Shown: positions 10,359 through 18,159, counted from the stretch's first letter. The stretch is 64,000 bases of DNA from Corynebacterium canis (GCF_030408595.1 NZ_CP047080.1:2498866-2562865), one strand, 5' to 3'. Notes: generated from the letters alone by a model not told the origin. Numbers and translations are program-made.

Positions 10359-11342
10359 ATGGGTTTGTTTCAGCGTCGCACCAAACTGCTTGACACCTCT
10401 TTCATCAACATCACTCGTCGGCTTGCGATGCCGCGTGGGTACTGTCGTGCGAGCCGGGAGGTGGAGTGGGGTTCGCGGTATCACCCGCAGCGCCTGGGGT
10501 TTGCCGCCCCGATCATGCTGCGGGCTCGGGCGCATTTCACCCAAACCCCGAATGTCATTATCGGCGGCTGGGCCGCCGCAGCTTATGCCGGCCTGAAGTA
10601 TTGGGTGGATGATGCCCACATCACCGTGCATGTGGCCAGTAATTTCCAACGCAGCCACAGCGTGTTCGACGCCACCCGCCGCAGACTGCGGCCGGGCACC
10701 AGGGTGTGGACACCGGACCAGGAACTACCCGGCATGCAGGTCGTCGCCCCCGAATACGCCCTGGTGGATTGCTTGATTGATCTGCAGCGCGACCGCCACT
10801 CCTGGTGGGTCTACCAAGTGCCTAACCTTGCTAACTGGGAGGTCCGCGCCATCCAGTTGATCGACGCGCTGCGCGCATGCACCACACTAAACTTTCAGCT
10901 GGTGCGTGACATCGCGCGGAATATTTTCAGCGCCCGCCAGCTGAAAAAACTGCTGAACCTGTCCCGCACCGGGGCGCAGTCGCCCCAGGAGACTGTGTTG
11001 CGGTTGATTGCCGAGCAGCTTCGCGAACACCTGGAGGTGCAAATCCCGATCTATGATTCCGGTGCGCTGGTCGACGATGGCACACCCCTGCTGACTGTGC
11101 TTGATTCCGGCTGGCCCGATATTCGTGTTGGTTTGTTCTACGACGGTGCCCACCACCTTCAACGCAGCCAACGTGACTACGACGCGAAAGTGTTGATCCG
11201 GCTACGCGAACTCGGGTGGGAACCACTACGTATCACCCACGGGCTGCTGCAACAACCCCGCGAACTGATCACCACCCTGCGCCGCGCCATCCACCGCGCC
11301 GAAACCAACACACAACCACCAACACCAAACGGCGAATCCTGA
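10359..11342 (+). CDS. DUF559-like (PD-(D/E)XK nuclease-fold) protein with AbiEi-like layout
   Basis: A 327-residue soluble protein from ATG 10359 (MGLFQRRTKLL). The N-terminal two thirds contain WAAAAYAGLKYWVDD and VVAPEYALVDCLIDLQ, the layout seen in actinobacterial proteins annotated as AbiEi-like antitoxin plus endonuclease domain. The C-terminal stretch IRVGLFYDGAHH...RDYDAKVLIRLRELGWEPLRIT matches the DUF559/very-short-patch-like pattern: a YDG acidic residue, HH, D, then a GW-x-x-x-R-x-T strand. The usual first catalytic E/D is not obvious (VGLFYDG where E-YDG is typical), so nuclease activity is uncertain. Such genes are common, mobile and strain-specific in Corynebacterium and Mycobacterium. 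It stands alone behind the 10268 inverted repeat, and its stop codon lies inside a 14-bp tandem repeat. The family assignment is by motif memory, not a search. Confidence 0.7.
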   Translation: MGLFQRRTKLLDTSFINITRRLAMPRGYCRASREVEWGSRYHPQRLGFAAPIMLRARAHFTQTPNVIIGGWAAAAYAGLKYWVDDAHITVHVASNFQRSHSVFDATRRRLRPGTRVWTPDQELPGMQVVAPEYALVDCLIDLQRDRHSWWVYQVPNLANWEVRAIQLIDALRACTTLNFQLVRDIARNIFSARQLKKLLNLSRTGAQSPQETVLRLIAEQLREHLEVQIPIYDSGALVDDGTPLLTVLDSGWPDIRVGLFYDGAHHLQRSQRDYDAKVLIRLRELGWEPLRITHGLLQQPRELITTLRRAIHRAETNTQPPTPNGES

Positions 11343-11402
11343 CGCCGAACCTTAACGGCTGAACCCTGATGGCTAAATCCTGACGGCCGAATCCTCACGG
11401 CG
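11334..11402. repeat. 14-bp tandem repeat spanning a stop codon
   Basis: Five units related to GAATCCTGACGGCC (11334-11346, 11347-11360, 11361-11374, 11375-11388, 11389-11402). The first unit encodes the last residues and the TGA stop of the preceding gene, so changes in unit number would not alter the protein but would change the 3' untranslated region. Confidence 0.8.
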
Positions 11403-11592
11403 ATCATTCGCTGCACCCCAACTATCTTGGCGTGGTCGCCGACCCACCTTGTTGGTGCGCGCCCACACTTTTCGGTGAGCCCGAAACCCGGCGCACCCCG
11501 GCACAATTTGTGCACCGCGCCTGCCCTGCCACTTCCGTCTACCCGCAACACCCCGCAACTGCCCGTAGCTGAAGCGCCCCTGTTCCCTGGCT

Positions 11593-11893
11593 ACGTACAA
11601 TCTGCCTGGCTGCAGTCCGGCCCCGTCACATCTGCCTGGTTTCTCGGCCGAGTTTTCCTGGGGAAATGCGGCCGTGACGAATCTGCCTCAGGCACATCTG
11701 TCGCGGGTGGAAAGGCAGGCAGATCCTCCACACCAGGTGAAGTGGCGCGTTGGAGGCCGGAATTTTCCGCGCTCATAGCTGACGATTTTCCATGCCCAGG
11801 CAGATTCGACACGCCGGTCGTCGCGCGGTGGTGTTTCCGCAGGAACGCGAAACGGCCGTGTTACATCTGCCTCAGGCACATCTGCCACGGCAG
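11593..11893. repeat. Family B palindromic repeats, composite unit 1
   Basis: This holds a variant element (11593-11733) with AATCTGCCTSAGGCACATCTG and a CCTGGGGAAA core, and an inverted full element (11797-11886) that, read on the minus strand, runs AGATGTGCCTGAGGCAGATG ... CCTGCGGAAACACC ... GTGTCGAATCTGCCTG. The whole composite recurs about 445-450 bp further on. No reading frame here is convincing. Confidence 0.8.
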
Positions 11894-12036
11894 AAAACTA
11901 GGCAGATCCTCCCCGACCACCCGATCCCGCACCATGCTGCAGGGGCGGCGCATCCTTACCTGCGATCGGTCACGGCCGCCTCAAACACGTTGGAACCACA
12001 TCGATTGTCAACCACCAAAGTCCACACTCAACAGCC

Positions 12037-12346
12037 ACGTACAATCTGCCTGGCCACTCTTCGGCAATGTACGATCCGCCTCGCCCCGCCGGATCTGCCT
12101 GATTTTTGGGCCGAGTTTTCCTGGGGAAATGCGGCCGCGACGAATCTGCCTCAGGCAGATCTGTCGCGGGTGGAAAACCAGGCAGATCCGCACCAACACA
12201 CCAAGTGATGCGGCGAGTTGGGGGCCGAGATCGGCCCACAAACCCCGGTCAGGCAGATTCGACATGCCGGTCGTCGCGCAGTGGTGTTTTCGCAGGAACG
12301 CAAAACCGCCGCGTGAGATCTGCCTCAGGCACATCTGCCACGGCAA
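12037..12346. repeat. Family B palindromic repeats, composite unit 2
   Basis: Near-duplicate of the 11593-11893 unit: the same opening CGTACAATCTGCCTGGC, the same GGGCCGAGTTTTCCTGGGGA core, the same palindrome (here CTGCCTCAGGCAGATCTG), then the inverted full element at 12250-12346. The rest of 11403-12570 shows nothing else that I can support. Confidence 0.8.
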
Positions 12347-12578
12347 GAGACCACGCCGCGTTCCCATTTGCGTGCCTGCGCTTTCCAATGCTCCGTGGCG
12401 CTTTCCGCGTCCTGCGTTTGTGGAGGCGCGGAGCTGGCGTCCGCATTGGTTGTCTGCCGCAGCATCACCTTGCCCGCCCTCAATACGCCGAACCCAAAAC
12501 GGGACCCGTGTCTTCATAGTTTCCTCCTGCTTGTTTCCCTTTTCGGCAACGCCCACCGTTTCGGCCTGACGCATAACT

Positions 12579-12609
12579 AAACCCCACAACCAAACCAGGT
12601 GTGGGGTTT
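12579..12609 (-). terminator. Rho-independent terminator downstream of the tRNA relic
   Basis: AAACCCCAC (12579-12587) and GTGGGGTTT (12601-12609) pair with a 13-base loop. On the minus strand it follows the tRNA-like relic by four bases, as terminators follow intact tRNA genes. Confidence 0.7.
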
Positions 12610-12613
12610 CCGC

Positions 12614-12660
12614 GCGCCGCCGGGCATCGAACCCGGTCAATCTACCAACTAGACGACGCC
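12614..12660 (-). pseudogene. tRNA-like relic lacking the anticodon arm
   Basis: On the minus strand a D-arm-like GTCTAGTTGGTAGAT runs directly into a perfect T arm (CCGGG-TTCGATG-CCCGG). The first GCGTCG and last CGGCGC can pair. The anticodon arm is absent and the whole is only 47 bases, so it cannot be a working tRNA. A terminator follows. It looks like a deletion derivative of a tRNA gene, or a tRNA 3' end left at an integration site. Confidence 0.55.
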
Positions 12661-12759
12661 ATTCATTGGCTATTCCAGCCCGCCACTGGCTTGCCCCTCC
12701 CACCAAGCCAGCGGCATAACAAAAACCGCCACAAACGTGACGGCTCATAGCAAGAAACG

Positions 12760-13137
12760 CTACTCACTATCCAAAATGGACTTGACTGCGGGTACTAGGT
12801 CTGCATCAGCTTCGTTGATGTTCTTCAACGGCACAACTAAAACCGGAGCACCCAGAACCTCCCTAATGTGCTCGAGTGCTTGGGGTATCGACAGGTCACG
12901 CTTGGCGCAATCATTGGCCAAGCCCTGAATCCGGTTCGCTAAATCCCAGTCAGTGCACTTGTGGAACTCCTGTTCACCACCCGAGCGGAGTACATCAATG
13001 TCATCGAAGCATACGGCGCCGAACCCCCGCGCGCCCCGATAAATCCATGCTGTTCCTGGGGTGCCATGTTCAGAGTCGACCATGTAGCGTTTGGTGGGCA
13101 ACCTCTCTAAGCCCATTTCCTTATACCGGTCAAGCAT
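12760..13137 (-). CDS. Candidate immunity protein to an ADP-ribosyltransferase toxin
   Basis: A 125-residue soluble protein from ATG 13137 (MLDRYKEMGLERLPTKRYMV) ending AVKSILDSE. I recognise no domain. Its role is inferred from context: its start codon overlaps the end of the repaired reading frame of the toxin relic upstream by eight bases (ATGCTTGA), the arrangement of translationally coupled toxin-immunity pairs. Size and mildly acidic composition fit an immunity protein. The frame is intact although the toxin is broken, as seen with orphan immunity genes. An upstream TTG at 13146 would add three residues but is less likely. Confidence 0.6.
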   Translation of the reverse strand: MLDRYKEMGLERLPTKRYMVDSEHGTPGTAWIYRGARGFGAVCFDDIDVLRSGGEQEFHKCTDWDLANRIQGLANDCAKRDLSIPQALEHIREVLGAPVLVVPLKNINEADADLVPAVKSILDSE

Positions 13138-13478
13138 CTTGCCCAATCACCTCCGCAAACACCGTCGTCGCGCCATTATTATTCTCAACGCGATCAATTC
13201 TATACCGAACTTGCCGGCCAAGAACCAAGGATGAGCTCTTCTTCAAAAGGGTACTCTGACAACGCCGTGTGCTTATCCCGCGAGCTATCCCAACCCACAT
13301 AGATCGCTTTCGTCCCCTTCGGCACGGTCAGCCGCAATTCGATGGGGCCGAAACCTTCGTCCGCGTGCGTCGACGTGGACATATACCCCCACGCCTTGAT
13401 CCCTTTACGAATCCACGAAAGTGTATCTGCGGCGTCGATAATCCTTAGCCACCACTGATAAGGTGCCCGCGCAGCCGA
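13130..13478 (-). pseudogene. ADP-ribosyltransferase toxin C-terminal relic, frameshifted
   Basis: Read on the minus strand from 13478 the frame gives WIRKGIKAWGYMSTSTHADE, then IELRLTVPKGTKAIYVG and SEYPFEEELILG. These fit the R-S-E class of mono-ADP-ribosyltransferases: an STS motif, the VPKGTKAIYV strand, and the ExE catalytic turn within EEEL. The frame then derails to WPASSV and stop at 13200; shifting by one base restores RYRIDRVENNNGATTVFAEV and a TGA at 13130. So one base has been gained, or two lost, near 13215. An in-frame stop at 13479 and no start show that the N-terminal part (targeting or trafficking region, first catalytic Arg) is missing. It sits just behind tRNA-Leu, a common island insertion point. 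The enzyme class is by motif; the target is unknown. Confidence 0.7.
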
Positions 13479-13576
13479 TTAACCGCCCAAACGCAGGCTA
13501 GCGTTGGCAAGGGGTGATGCGCTTTCGAACTCCGTTGACGCTCCGTGAAATGGTCGGATTTTGCGGGTGGCACGAA

Positions 13577-13600
13577 AAGACCCCCAGTTATTGGGGGTTT
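13577..13600 (-). terminator. Terminator of tRNA-Leu
   Basis: CCCCCA-GTTA-TTGGGGG hairpin with a T-rich tail on the minus strand, directly after the tRNA 3' end. Confidence 0.8.
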
Positions 13601-13603
13601 GCG

Positions 13604-13688
<85 letters not shown>

Positions 13689-13764
13689 CTCATGGGAGCA
13701 TTTTACAGAGTGAGGCGGAAGGATCAAACCCGGCGTTTTGCTGAGGCTGATACCCTTATGCACT

Positions 13765-14154
13765 GTGAGCAACATCCGGCCTCGGCGCATTGTACCTATC
13801 GTCTTTTTGACCCTCGCGGTGCTGGCGACGTTTGGTCTTGCCTATTGGCAGTGGACGCGTTTCCAGTCTGGCAGCGGCACGTTCCAAAACCTGGGATACG
13901 CCTTGCAATGGCCTGCTTTCGGCGCGTTTTTCGTGTACGCGTATCGGAAGTTCAATCAGTACGAGTCTGAGGTGAAGGAGACCGGCGTCTCCCCGGTAGA
14001 GCGGGAGCAGCACGAGGCCAAAAAGCGCGGCGTGGTCACGGAGATCGATGCGTCGGTGTTGCCGCAGCGCCCCACCATGGATATTGAAACGTTTAATCGC
14101 TTGAACACGCCCACGCGGCGTCGGAAGCGGCAATCAGATGAAAGCAAGGATTAA
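13765..14154 (+). CDS. LprD-like small membrane protein
   Basis: A 129-residue protein from GTG 13765 (VSNIRPRRIVPIVFLTL) with one N-terminal membrane helix, a short FQNLGYALQWPAFGAFFVYAY second hydrophobic stretch, then a charged cytoplasmic tail ending in a basic TRRRKRQ. An upstream TTG at 13738 would overlap the tRNA promoter region and is less likely; a TACCCT box nine bases before the GTG suggests a leaderless or short-leader transcript. Its partner downstream is the DUF3817 gene, and the pair matches Rv1343c (LprD)-Rv1342c of M. tuberculosis in order and orientation relative to rdgB. Function unknown. Confidence 0.8.
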   Translation: MSNIRPRRIVPIVFLTLAVLATFGLAYWQWTRFQSGSGTFQNLGYALQWPAFGAFFVYAYRKFNQYESEVKETGVSPVEREQHEAKKRGVVTEIDASVLPQRPTMDIETFNRLNTPTRRRKRQSDESKD

Positions 14155-14160
14155 GGAACT

Positions 14161-14499
14161 GTGACTGTAAACCCCGAACGCGCCCGCCGCGTCGCCCAGG
14201 CTTTGAAATTGTTTTCTATCGCCGCCTGGGTCACCGGCGTGTGGCTCCTTATCCTGTGCGCTCGTATGGTCCTGCACTACATCGTAGGCATAGAGATGCC
14301 GGCGTGGGCGAACATTATCGGCCAATTGCACGGTTTGTTCTACATGCTGTACCTCGTGGCCACCCTGAACCTGGGCACAAAGGCCCGCTGGGAACCGACC
14401 AAGTGGATCACCACGGCGCTTGCGGGGACGGTGCCGTTCTTGTCGTTTGTGGTGGAGGCGCGACGTCGTAAAGAAGTCAGCGCGGCGTTCAACCTCTAG
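14161..14499 (+). CDS. DUF3817 integral membrane protein
   Basis: 112 residues from GTG 14161, six bases after the LprD-like gene, so co-transcribed. Three hydrophobic helices (about 18-38, 50-70, 83-100) and the motif QLHGLFYMLYLVATLNLG mark the DUF3817 family, equivalent to Rv1342c. The family is near universal in mycolate-producing actinobacteria and has no established function. Confidence 0.85.
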   Translation: MTVNPERARRVAQALKLFSIAAWVTGVWLLILCARMVLHYIVGIEMPAWANIIGQLHGLFYMLYLVATLNLGTKARWEPTKWITTALAGTVPFLSFVVEARRRKEVSAAFNL

Positions 14500-14502
14500 C
14501 GT

Positions 14503-15051
14503 TCAACCTCTAGTTCGACTGACGGCGGCGGTGGGGAGCAACGCCAAAAACGTCAACATCGCGGCAGCCATGCACACCGTTTTCAGCGATGTGCCTAGGC
14601 TCGCGGCGGCAGCGATGCTCTCGGGGAATTCTGGGAAGCCCACAACCATAGCGATAATGCTACAATTCTCTAGGTAATCGAACGCAGCGCCGATCACGGG
14701 GAGCGCCGCTAACCAGCGCAGTTTTTGCGCGCCGCGCCACCGCTGGGCCGTCAGCTGCAATAAATAACGTATCGCTCGGAACAGTGCATACCCGTATAGC
14801 GCAGGGAATACCATGTCCAGGGCGCTATAAAAGTACAGGTAGTAAAAGCTGCCGTCGTCGCGCAGGCTACTTAGCCATATGAAGGCCTCGTCCTCGGTGT
14901 AGCGCAGCCGCATGCCCAGCGGAACGCTAGGACCCGTGTACGCCATGAGCTCGGGAATGGCGTAGAACAGTAGTAAGCAATAGAAAAGGTATGCGGATAA
15001 CAGCCAGATCGCCAATGAGTGAACGTTGGGCGCGAACCTCTGGTAACTCAT
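14503..15051 (-). CDS. Four-helix membrane protein of unknown function
   Basis: A 182-residue protein from ATG 15051 (MSYQRFAPNVHSL). Four hydrophobic stretches are visible: about 12-32, 72-92 (YLYFYSALDMVFPALYGYAL), 108-128 and 150-172. A DYLENCSI segment in the third helix is shared by several uncharacterised membrane proteins in bacteria and eukaryotes. It converges on the DUF3817 gene with a three-base gap and is divergent from the YozG-like regulator. I do not know its function. Confidence 0.75.
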   Translation of the reverse strand: MSYQRFAPNVHSLAIWLLSAYLFYCLLLFYAIPELMAYTGPSVPLGMRLRYTEDEAFIWLSSLRDDGSFYYLYFYSALDMVFPALYGYALFRAIRYLLQLTAQRWRGAQKLRWLAALPVIGAAFDYLENCSIIAMVVGFPEFPESIAAAASLGTSLKTVCMAAAMLTFLALLPTAAVSRTRG

Positions 15052-15225
15052 GTTCTACACCCTAATTTATCGTCGAACATTGAGGCACCACCCACACATA
15101 AGTTGCGCGGCAGACAAGCCCCCACTAACACCCCTCACTAGCGCCCCTCACCAACGCCCATCGCGCACCACAAGCACCCCCAAGAAGGGGCACCCTCCCC
15201 CGCTCCAACAAACCGCACCCTTGCA

Positions 15226-15248
15226 GCATATCGCGATTCGATATATGC
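15226..15248. promoter_or_regulatory. AT-rich inverted repeat, candidate operator
   Basis: GCATATCG (15226-15233) and CGATATATGC (15239-15248) are near-perfect inverted arms in the 300-base gap between two divergent genes and about 105 bases before the regulator start. It could bind the YozG-like regulator or form part of its promoter. The rest of 15052-15352 shows no further structure. Confidence 0.35.
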
Positions 15249-15352
15249 TGACGGTAATCGATACCTTATACGAAACTAACCGCGCACGCCCGCTCGCAAC
15301 CGCATTCAACGGCGCAATTGCGCGGAGGAACAACGAAGGGTTGACACATCCA

Positions 15353-15556
15353 ATGCCTGAAGTGCACTGCCACTTGGACAAATTGCTAGCGGAACGCAAT
15401 CTAACGCTCGCCGCCTTGGCGGAGAAAGTGGGAGTGACCGTAGTCAATCTGTCCATCCTAAAGAACAACCGTGCTAAGGCGGTCCGGTTTTCCACATTGA
15501 TAGCTCTGTGCGAAGCGCTCGATTGCCAGCCGGGAGACCTATTCACTGTGAGGTAA
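15353..15556 (+). CDS. YozG-type XRE/Cro helix-turn-helix regulator
   Basis: A 67-residue DNA-binding protein, MPEVHCHLDKLLAERNLTLA... with the helix-turn-helix over LAALAEKVGVTVVNLSILKN and the family signature FSTLIALCEALDCQPGDL. Length and sequence match YozG-like regulators, which begin at this methionine; GGAGGA lies upstream, and an in-frame TTG at 15341 is an alternative. It is five bases from the S41 protease gene, so it probably controls the protease pair and itself. YozG-type regulators are usually encoded beside a membrane protein; here the partner is a protease instead. Confidence 0.85.
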   Translation: MPEVHCHLDKLLAERNLTLAALAEKVGVTVVNLSILKNNRAKAVRFSTLIALCEALDCQPGDLFTVR

Positions 15557-15561
15557 GAGCC

Positions 15562-16539
15562 ATGAAGAAGAAAGTCCTGGGCTGCTTCGGGGGGTTCGCA
15601 ATCCTTTTCGTTGTGTTGGCGCTGGTAGGCACCTGGTTTTACGGTCCGCAATTGGGTGCCGCGTTGCTCGGCCGCCCGATTCTCATGGTGTCCACACCGC
15701 ACCGCTACGCCACCTTCGCTTTTGACTTCGCCGAACGGCACGGCTTGTACGCGGATTCCCCCGAGTTCGCCGCGGCACGCGAGGCGGCGGAGGCCAAGCT
15801 TCCGCAGGCGGAGAGCGTCGCGGACACCCACGAACTGATCAACGATGTGCTCAAAGCTGCGGGCGGCAAGCATTCCCGCCTGGTGCCGCCGGCGGAAAAC
15901 CAGCAGGGTACCAAGGAGAATTCGGAGTTGCCCACGGTGACCCGCCAGGATGATATCGTCCAGGCAAAAGTTCCGGAGTTGCTGCAAGGACCGATCGCCC
16001 AGGAGTACGCGGACACGCTGGCCGCGGGGTTAAGCACGCATGTCCCCGGCGCGTGCGGCGTGATCGTGGATTTGCGGGGCAATACGGGCGGCGATATGGG
16101 CCCGATGTTGGCGGGGTTGAGTTCCCTATTGCCGGACGGCACGGTGCTCACGTTTAGGCAGCGTGTGGGCTCCAGCGATGTGACTATTTCCGGTTCCTCC
16201 GTGGCGGGCGGCGGTACCCCCGTTACGGCGCAGGCGAGCGAGAAGTTTACGGTCCCGGTCGCCCTGCTTACGGATGACCACACGGCGAGCTCCGGGGAGG
16301 CCACATTGTTGTCCTTCCGAGGCCTGGATAATACCAGGTCATTCGGCAAACCCACGGCGGGTTACGCATCCTCCAATATGAACGTGAACATGCCGGATGG
16401 CGCGGCGATTCTGCTGACCAATGCGCAGGATGTGGCCCGCACCGGGGAGGCGTTTGCGGAGGATCCGATTGCCCCCGACGTAGACACGGACCAGCCTGTA
16501 GAGAAAGCAACGGAATGGTTGAAGCACGAATGCAGCTAG
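15562..16539 (+). CDS. Membrane-anchored S41-family serine peptidase
   Basis: A 325-residue protein with an N-terminal signal-anchor helix (about 8-28, AILFVVLALVGTWFYG) and an extracytoplasmic S41 domain. The segment GVIVDLRGNTGGDMGPMLAG is the family's VxDLRxNxGG motif. DDHTASSGEATLLSFRG places the candidate nucleophile at Ser243, three residues before Glu246, the spacing seen in Tsp/CtpA. The following SFGKPTAGYAS resembles the tricorn-like branch (GxPTAG) more than the Ser-Lys dyad of CtpA. No PDZ domain is visible. It shares an operon with the YozG-like regulator and the paralogue downstream. Substrate unknown. Confidence 0.8.
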   Translation: MKKKVLGCFGGFAILFVVLALVGTWFYGPQLGAALLGRPILMVSTPHRYATFAFDFAERHGLYADSPEFAAAREAAEAKLPQAESVADTHELINDVLKAAGGKHSRLVPPAENQQGTKENSELPTVTRQDDIVQAKVPELLQGPIAQEYADTLAAGLSTHVPGACGVIVDLRGNTGGDMGPMLAGLSSLLPDGTVLTFRQRVGSSDVTISGSSVAGGGTPVTAQASEKFTVPVALLTDDHTASSGEATLLSFRGLDNTRSFGKPTAGYASSNMNVNMPDGAAILLTNAQDVARTGEAFAEDPIAPDVDTDQPVEKATEWLKHECS

Positions 16540-16548
16540 CCTAGTAGC

Positions 16549-17478
16549 ATGAATCTCCCACTGATTGTGCTTGCTGGGGCCGGGGCTGTGTATCGGTATG
16601 GCCCGTCGCTCGGCGCCAGGTATTTTGGCCGCCCGTTCTATTTGATTAAGCCTTCGCCGCGCCGCTATTGCGAATTGGCGCTCGAATTAGCTATGCGCTA
16701 CGGCATTGATGCCGCGTCGATGACCGCGCATAAGGGGCAGTTAGTTGCGCGTGCGAAGATGCCGCGCGCCCACAGCATGGCGGAGGCTCACGAGATTGCC
16801 GACGCCCTGCTTAAGGCCGCCGGCGGTAAACGTTCCGGCGTGATTGATTCGGCGCCCGCCCCGATTCCCACCGGGGTACCGAAGGTAGAGCGCAAGGAGA
16901 ACACAGTGTTGGTTACCTTGCCGGGGTTTAGCGCCTCCGATTATGCGAACGCGACGTCGAAAAGCATTATCCGGGAGTTGGAATCCGGGGCGAAATCAGT
17001 GGTCATTGATTTGCGCGCCGCCCACGATGGTGAGCTGGCGGAAATGCTCGCCGCGGTGAGCCCCCTGCTTCCGGACGGCGTGGCGTTTTCCTACCGGGAT
17101 AACACCAACGATCTCACCCCGGTGTCGCTGTTTTACGGCCAGGTGGATGACGGCGAATACCAGGCGGTGATCGACGGCAAACAGAAGTACACCGTGCCCG
17201 TCGCCCTGCTCATTGGGGAGCATACCCGCGGCACCGGGGAGGCGGTGGCCTTAGCGTTCCGCGGGCTGGTGGATACCCGCACCTTTGGCACCCCAACCTA
17301 CGGTTTGACCTGCTGGAACGCGGTGTTTCCGATGCCGGACGGCACGAGCTTTGTGCTCACCACAAACACCATTTTGGCGCGCACGGGTGCGGAGTTCTGC
17401 GGCGAGCCGATCGAGCCGGATTCCCCCACGGCGGACCCAGTTACCGACGCACTCACTTGGGCCTCACTCCACGGATAG
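16549..17478 (+). CDS. S41 peptidase paralogue lacking the nucleophile (pseudo-protease)
   Basis: A 309-residue paralogue of the preceding gene, alike along its length: GPSLGARYFGRPFYLIKPSP parallels GPQLGAALLGRPILMVSTPH, and AEAHEIADALLKAAGGKRSG parallels DTHELINDVLKAAGGKHSR. The catalytic segment reads GEHTRGTGEAVALAFRG, with Gly228 where the active copy has Ser243, and VDLRGNTGG has become VIDLRAAHDGE. It is therefore probably inactive as a protease. The frame is intact, so it may bind substrate or regulate its partner. The N-terminus is hydrophobic (LPLIVLAGAGAVY). It starts nine bases after its neighbour and its end overlaps the convergent rdgB by 15 bases. Confidence 0.8.
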   Translation: MNLPLIVLAGAGAVYRYGPSLGARYFGRPFYLIKPSPRRYCELALELAMRYGIDAASMTAHKGQLVARAKMPRAHSMAEAHEIADALLKAAGGKRSGVIDSAPAPIPTGVPKVERKENTVLVTLPGFSASDYANATSKSIIRELESGAKSVVIDLRAAHDGELAEMLAAVSPLLPDGVAFSYRDNTNDLTPVSLFYGQVDDGEYQAVIDGKQKYTVPVALLIGEHTRGTGEAVALAFRGLVDTRTFGTPTYGLTCWNAVFPMPDGTSFVLTTNTILARTGAEFCGEPIEPDSPTADPVTDALTWASLHG

Positions 17479-18156
17479 CGCGCTATTGTTTTCCGGCCCT
17501 ACACCTTCGCCGCGCGCCGCCGCCTCCGCCGCGAGCTGCACCAGCACGGGCACCAGCAGGCCAAGCGCCTTGCCGCGATGGGAAAGCGCGTCTTTTTCCG
17601 CCGCGGTGAGTTCGGCGGAGGTGCGCGGCCGCTCGTCGCTTCCGGACACACGTTCGTCTTCCTCGGCGGGCACGAAGAGGGGGTCATAACCGAACCCATT
17701 TGCGCCTACGGGAGTGCGCACGAGGCGACCCGCCCACACGCCCTTTTCCACATACTCCTCCCCATCGGGGGTGACCACCGCGCACACAGATACGAACGCC
17801 GCGTTACGACGCCCATGCGGCACATCGCTCAACTGATCTAACAGCAATGCGTTATTCGCCGCATCATCGCCATGCTTACCGCTCCACCGGGCGGATAGCA
17901 CCCCCGGCATGCCATTCAACGCCTCCACCGTAAGGCCCGAATCGTCCGCAATGGTGGTCACCCCGGTTTCCTTCGCCCCGGCCCGCGCCTTGATCAGCGC
18001 ATTATCGGCAAAGGTGCGGCCGTCCTCCACCGGTTCCGGATAGCCCAGCAGGTCTTCCGAGGACACCAGTTCGATTCCCGCCACGCCGGCGGCGTCGAGG
18101 ACGCGGCGGAGCTCCTTGAGCTTCTTGGGGTTGTGCGATGCGACGTGCAATAACAT
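17464..18156 (-). CDS. rdgB: dITP/XTP pyrophosphatase (Ham1/RdgB)
   Basis: Hydrolyses non-canonical purine nucleoside triphosphates (dITP, XTP, ITP) to monophosphates, keeping them out of DNA and RNA. 230 residues; the N-terminal HVASHNPKKLKELRRVL is the family's substrate loop, and FADNALIKARAG, TTIADDSGLTVEALNGMPGVLSARWSG and ANGFGYDPLF are the conserved nucleotide- and metal-binding motifs. It lies three bases after rph, so the two are one operon, the order seen in mycobacteria (Rv1340-Rv1341). The C-terminal 20 residues extend a little beyond the usual end. Confidence 0.96.
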   Translation of the reverse strand: MLLHVASHNPKKLKELRRVLDAAGVAGIELVSSEDLLGYPEPVEDGRTFADNALIKARAGAKETGVTTIADDSGLTVEALNGMPGVLSARWSGKHGDDAANNALLLDQLSDVPHGRRNAAFVSVCAVVTPDGEEYVEKGVWAGRLVRTPVGANGFGYDPLFVPAEEDERVSGSDERPRTSAELTAAEKDALSHRGKALGLLVPVLVQLAAEAAARGEGVGPENNSALSVE

Positions 18157-18159
18157 GAT

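Noticed and set aside
11427..12569. A 380-codon plus-strand frame across 11.4-12.6 kb
   Set aside because: It runs through both family B composites in a Ser/Arg/Pro-rich text with duplicated peptides that follow the DNA duplication; overlapping frames on both strands are equally open.
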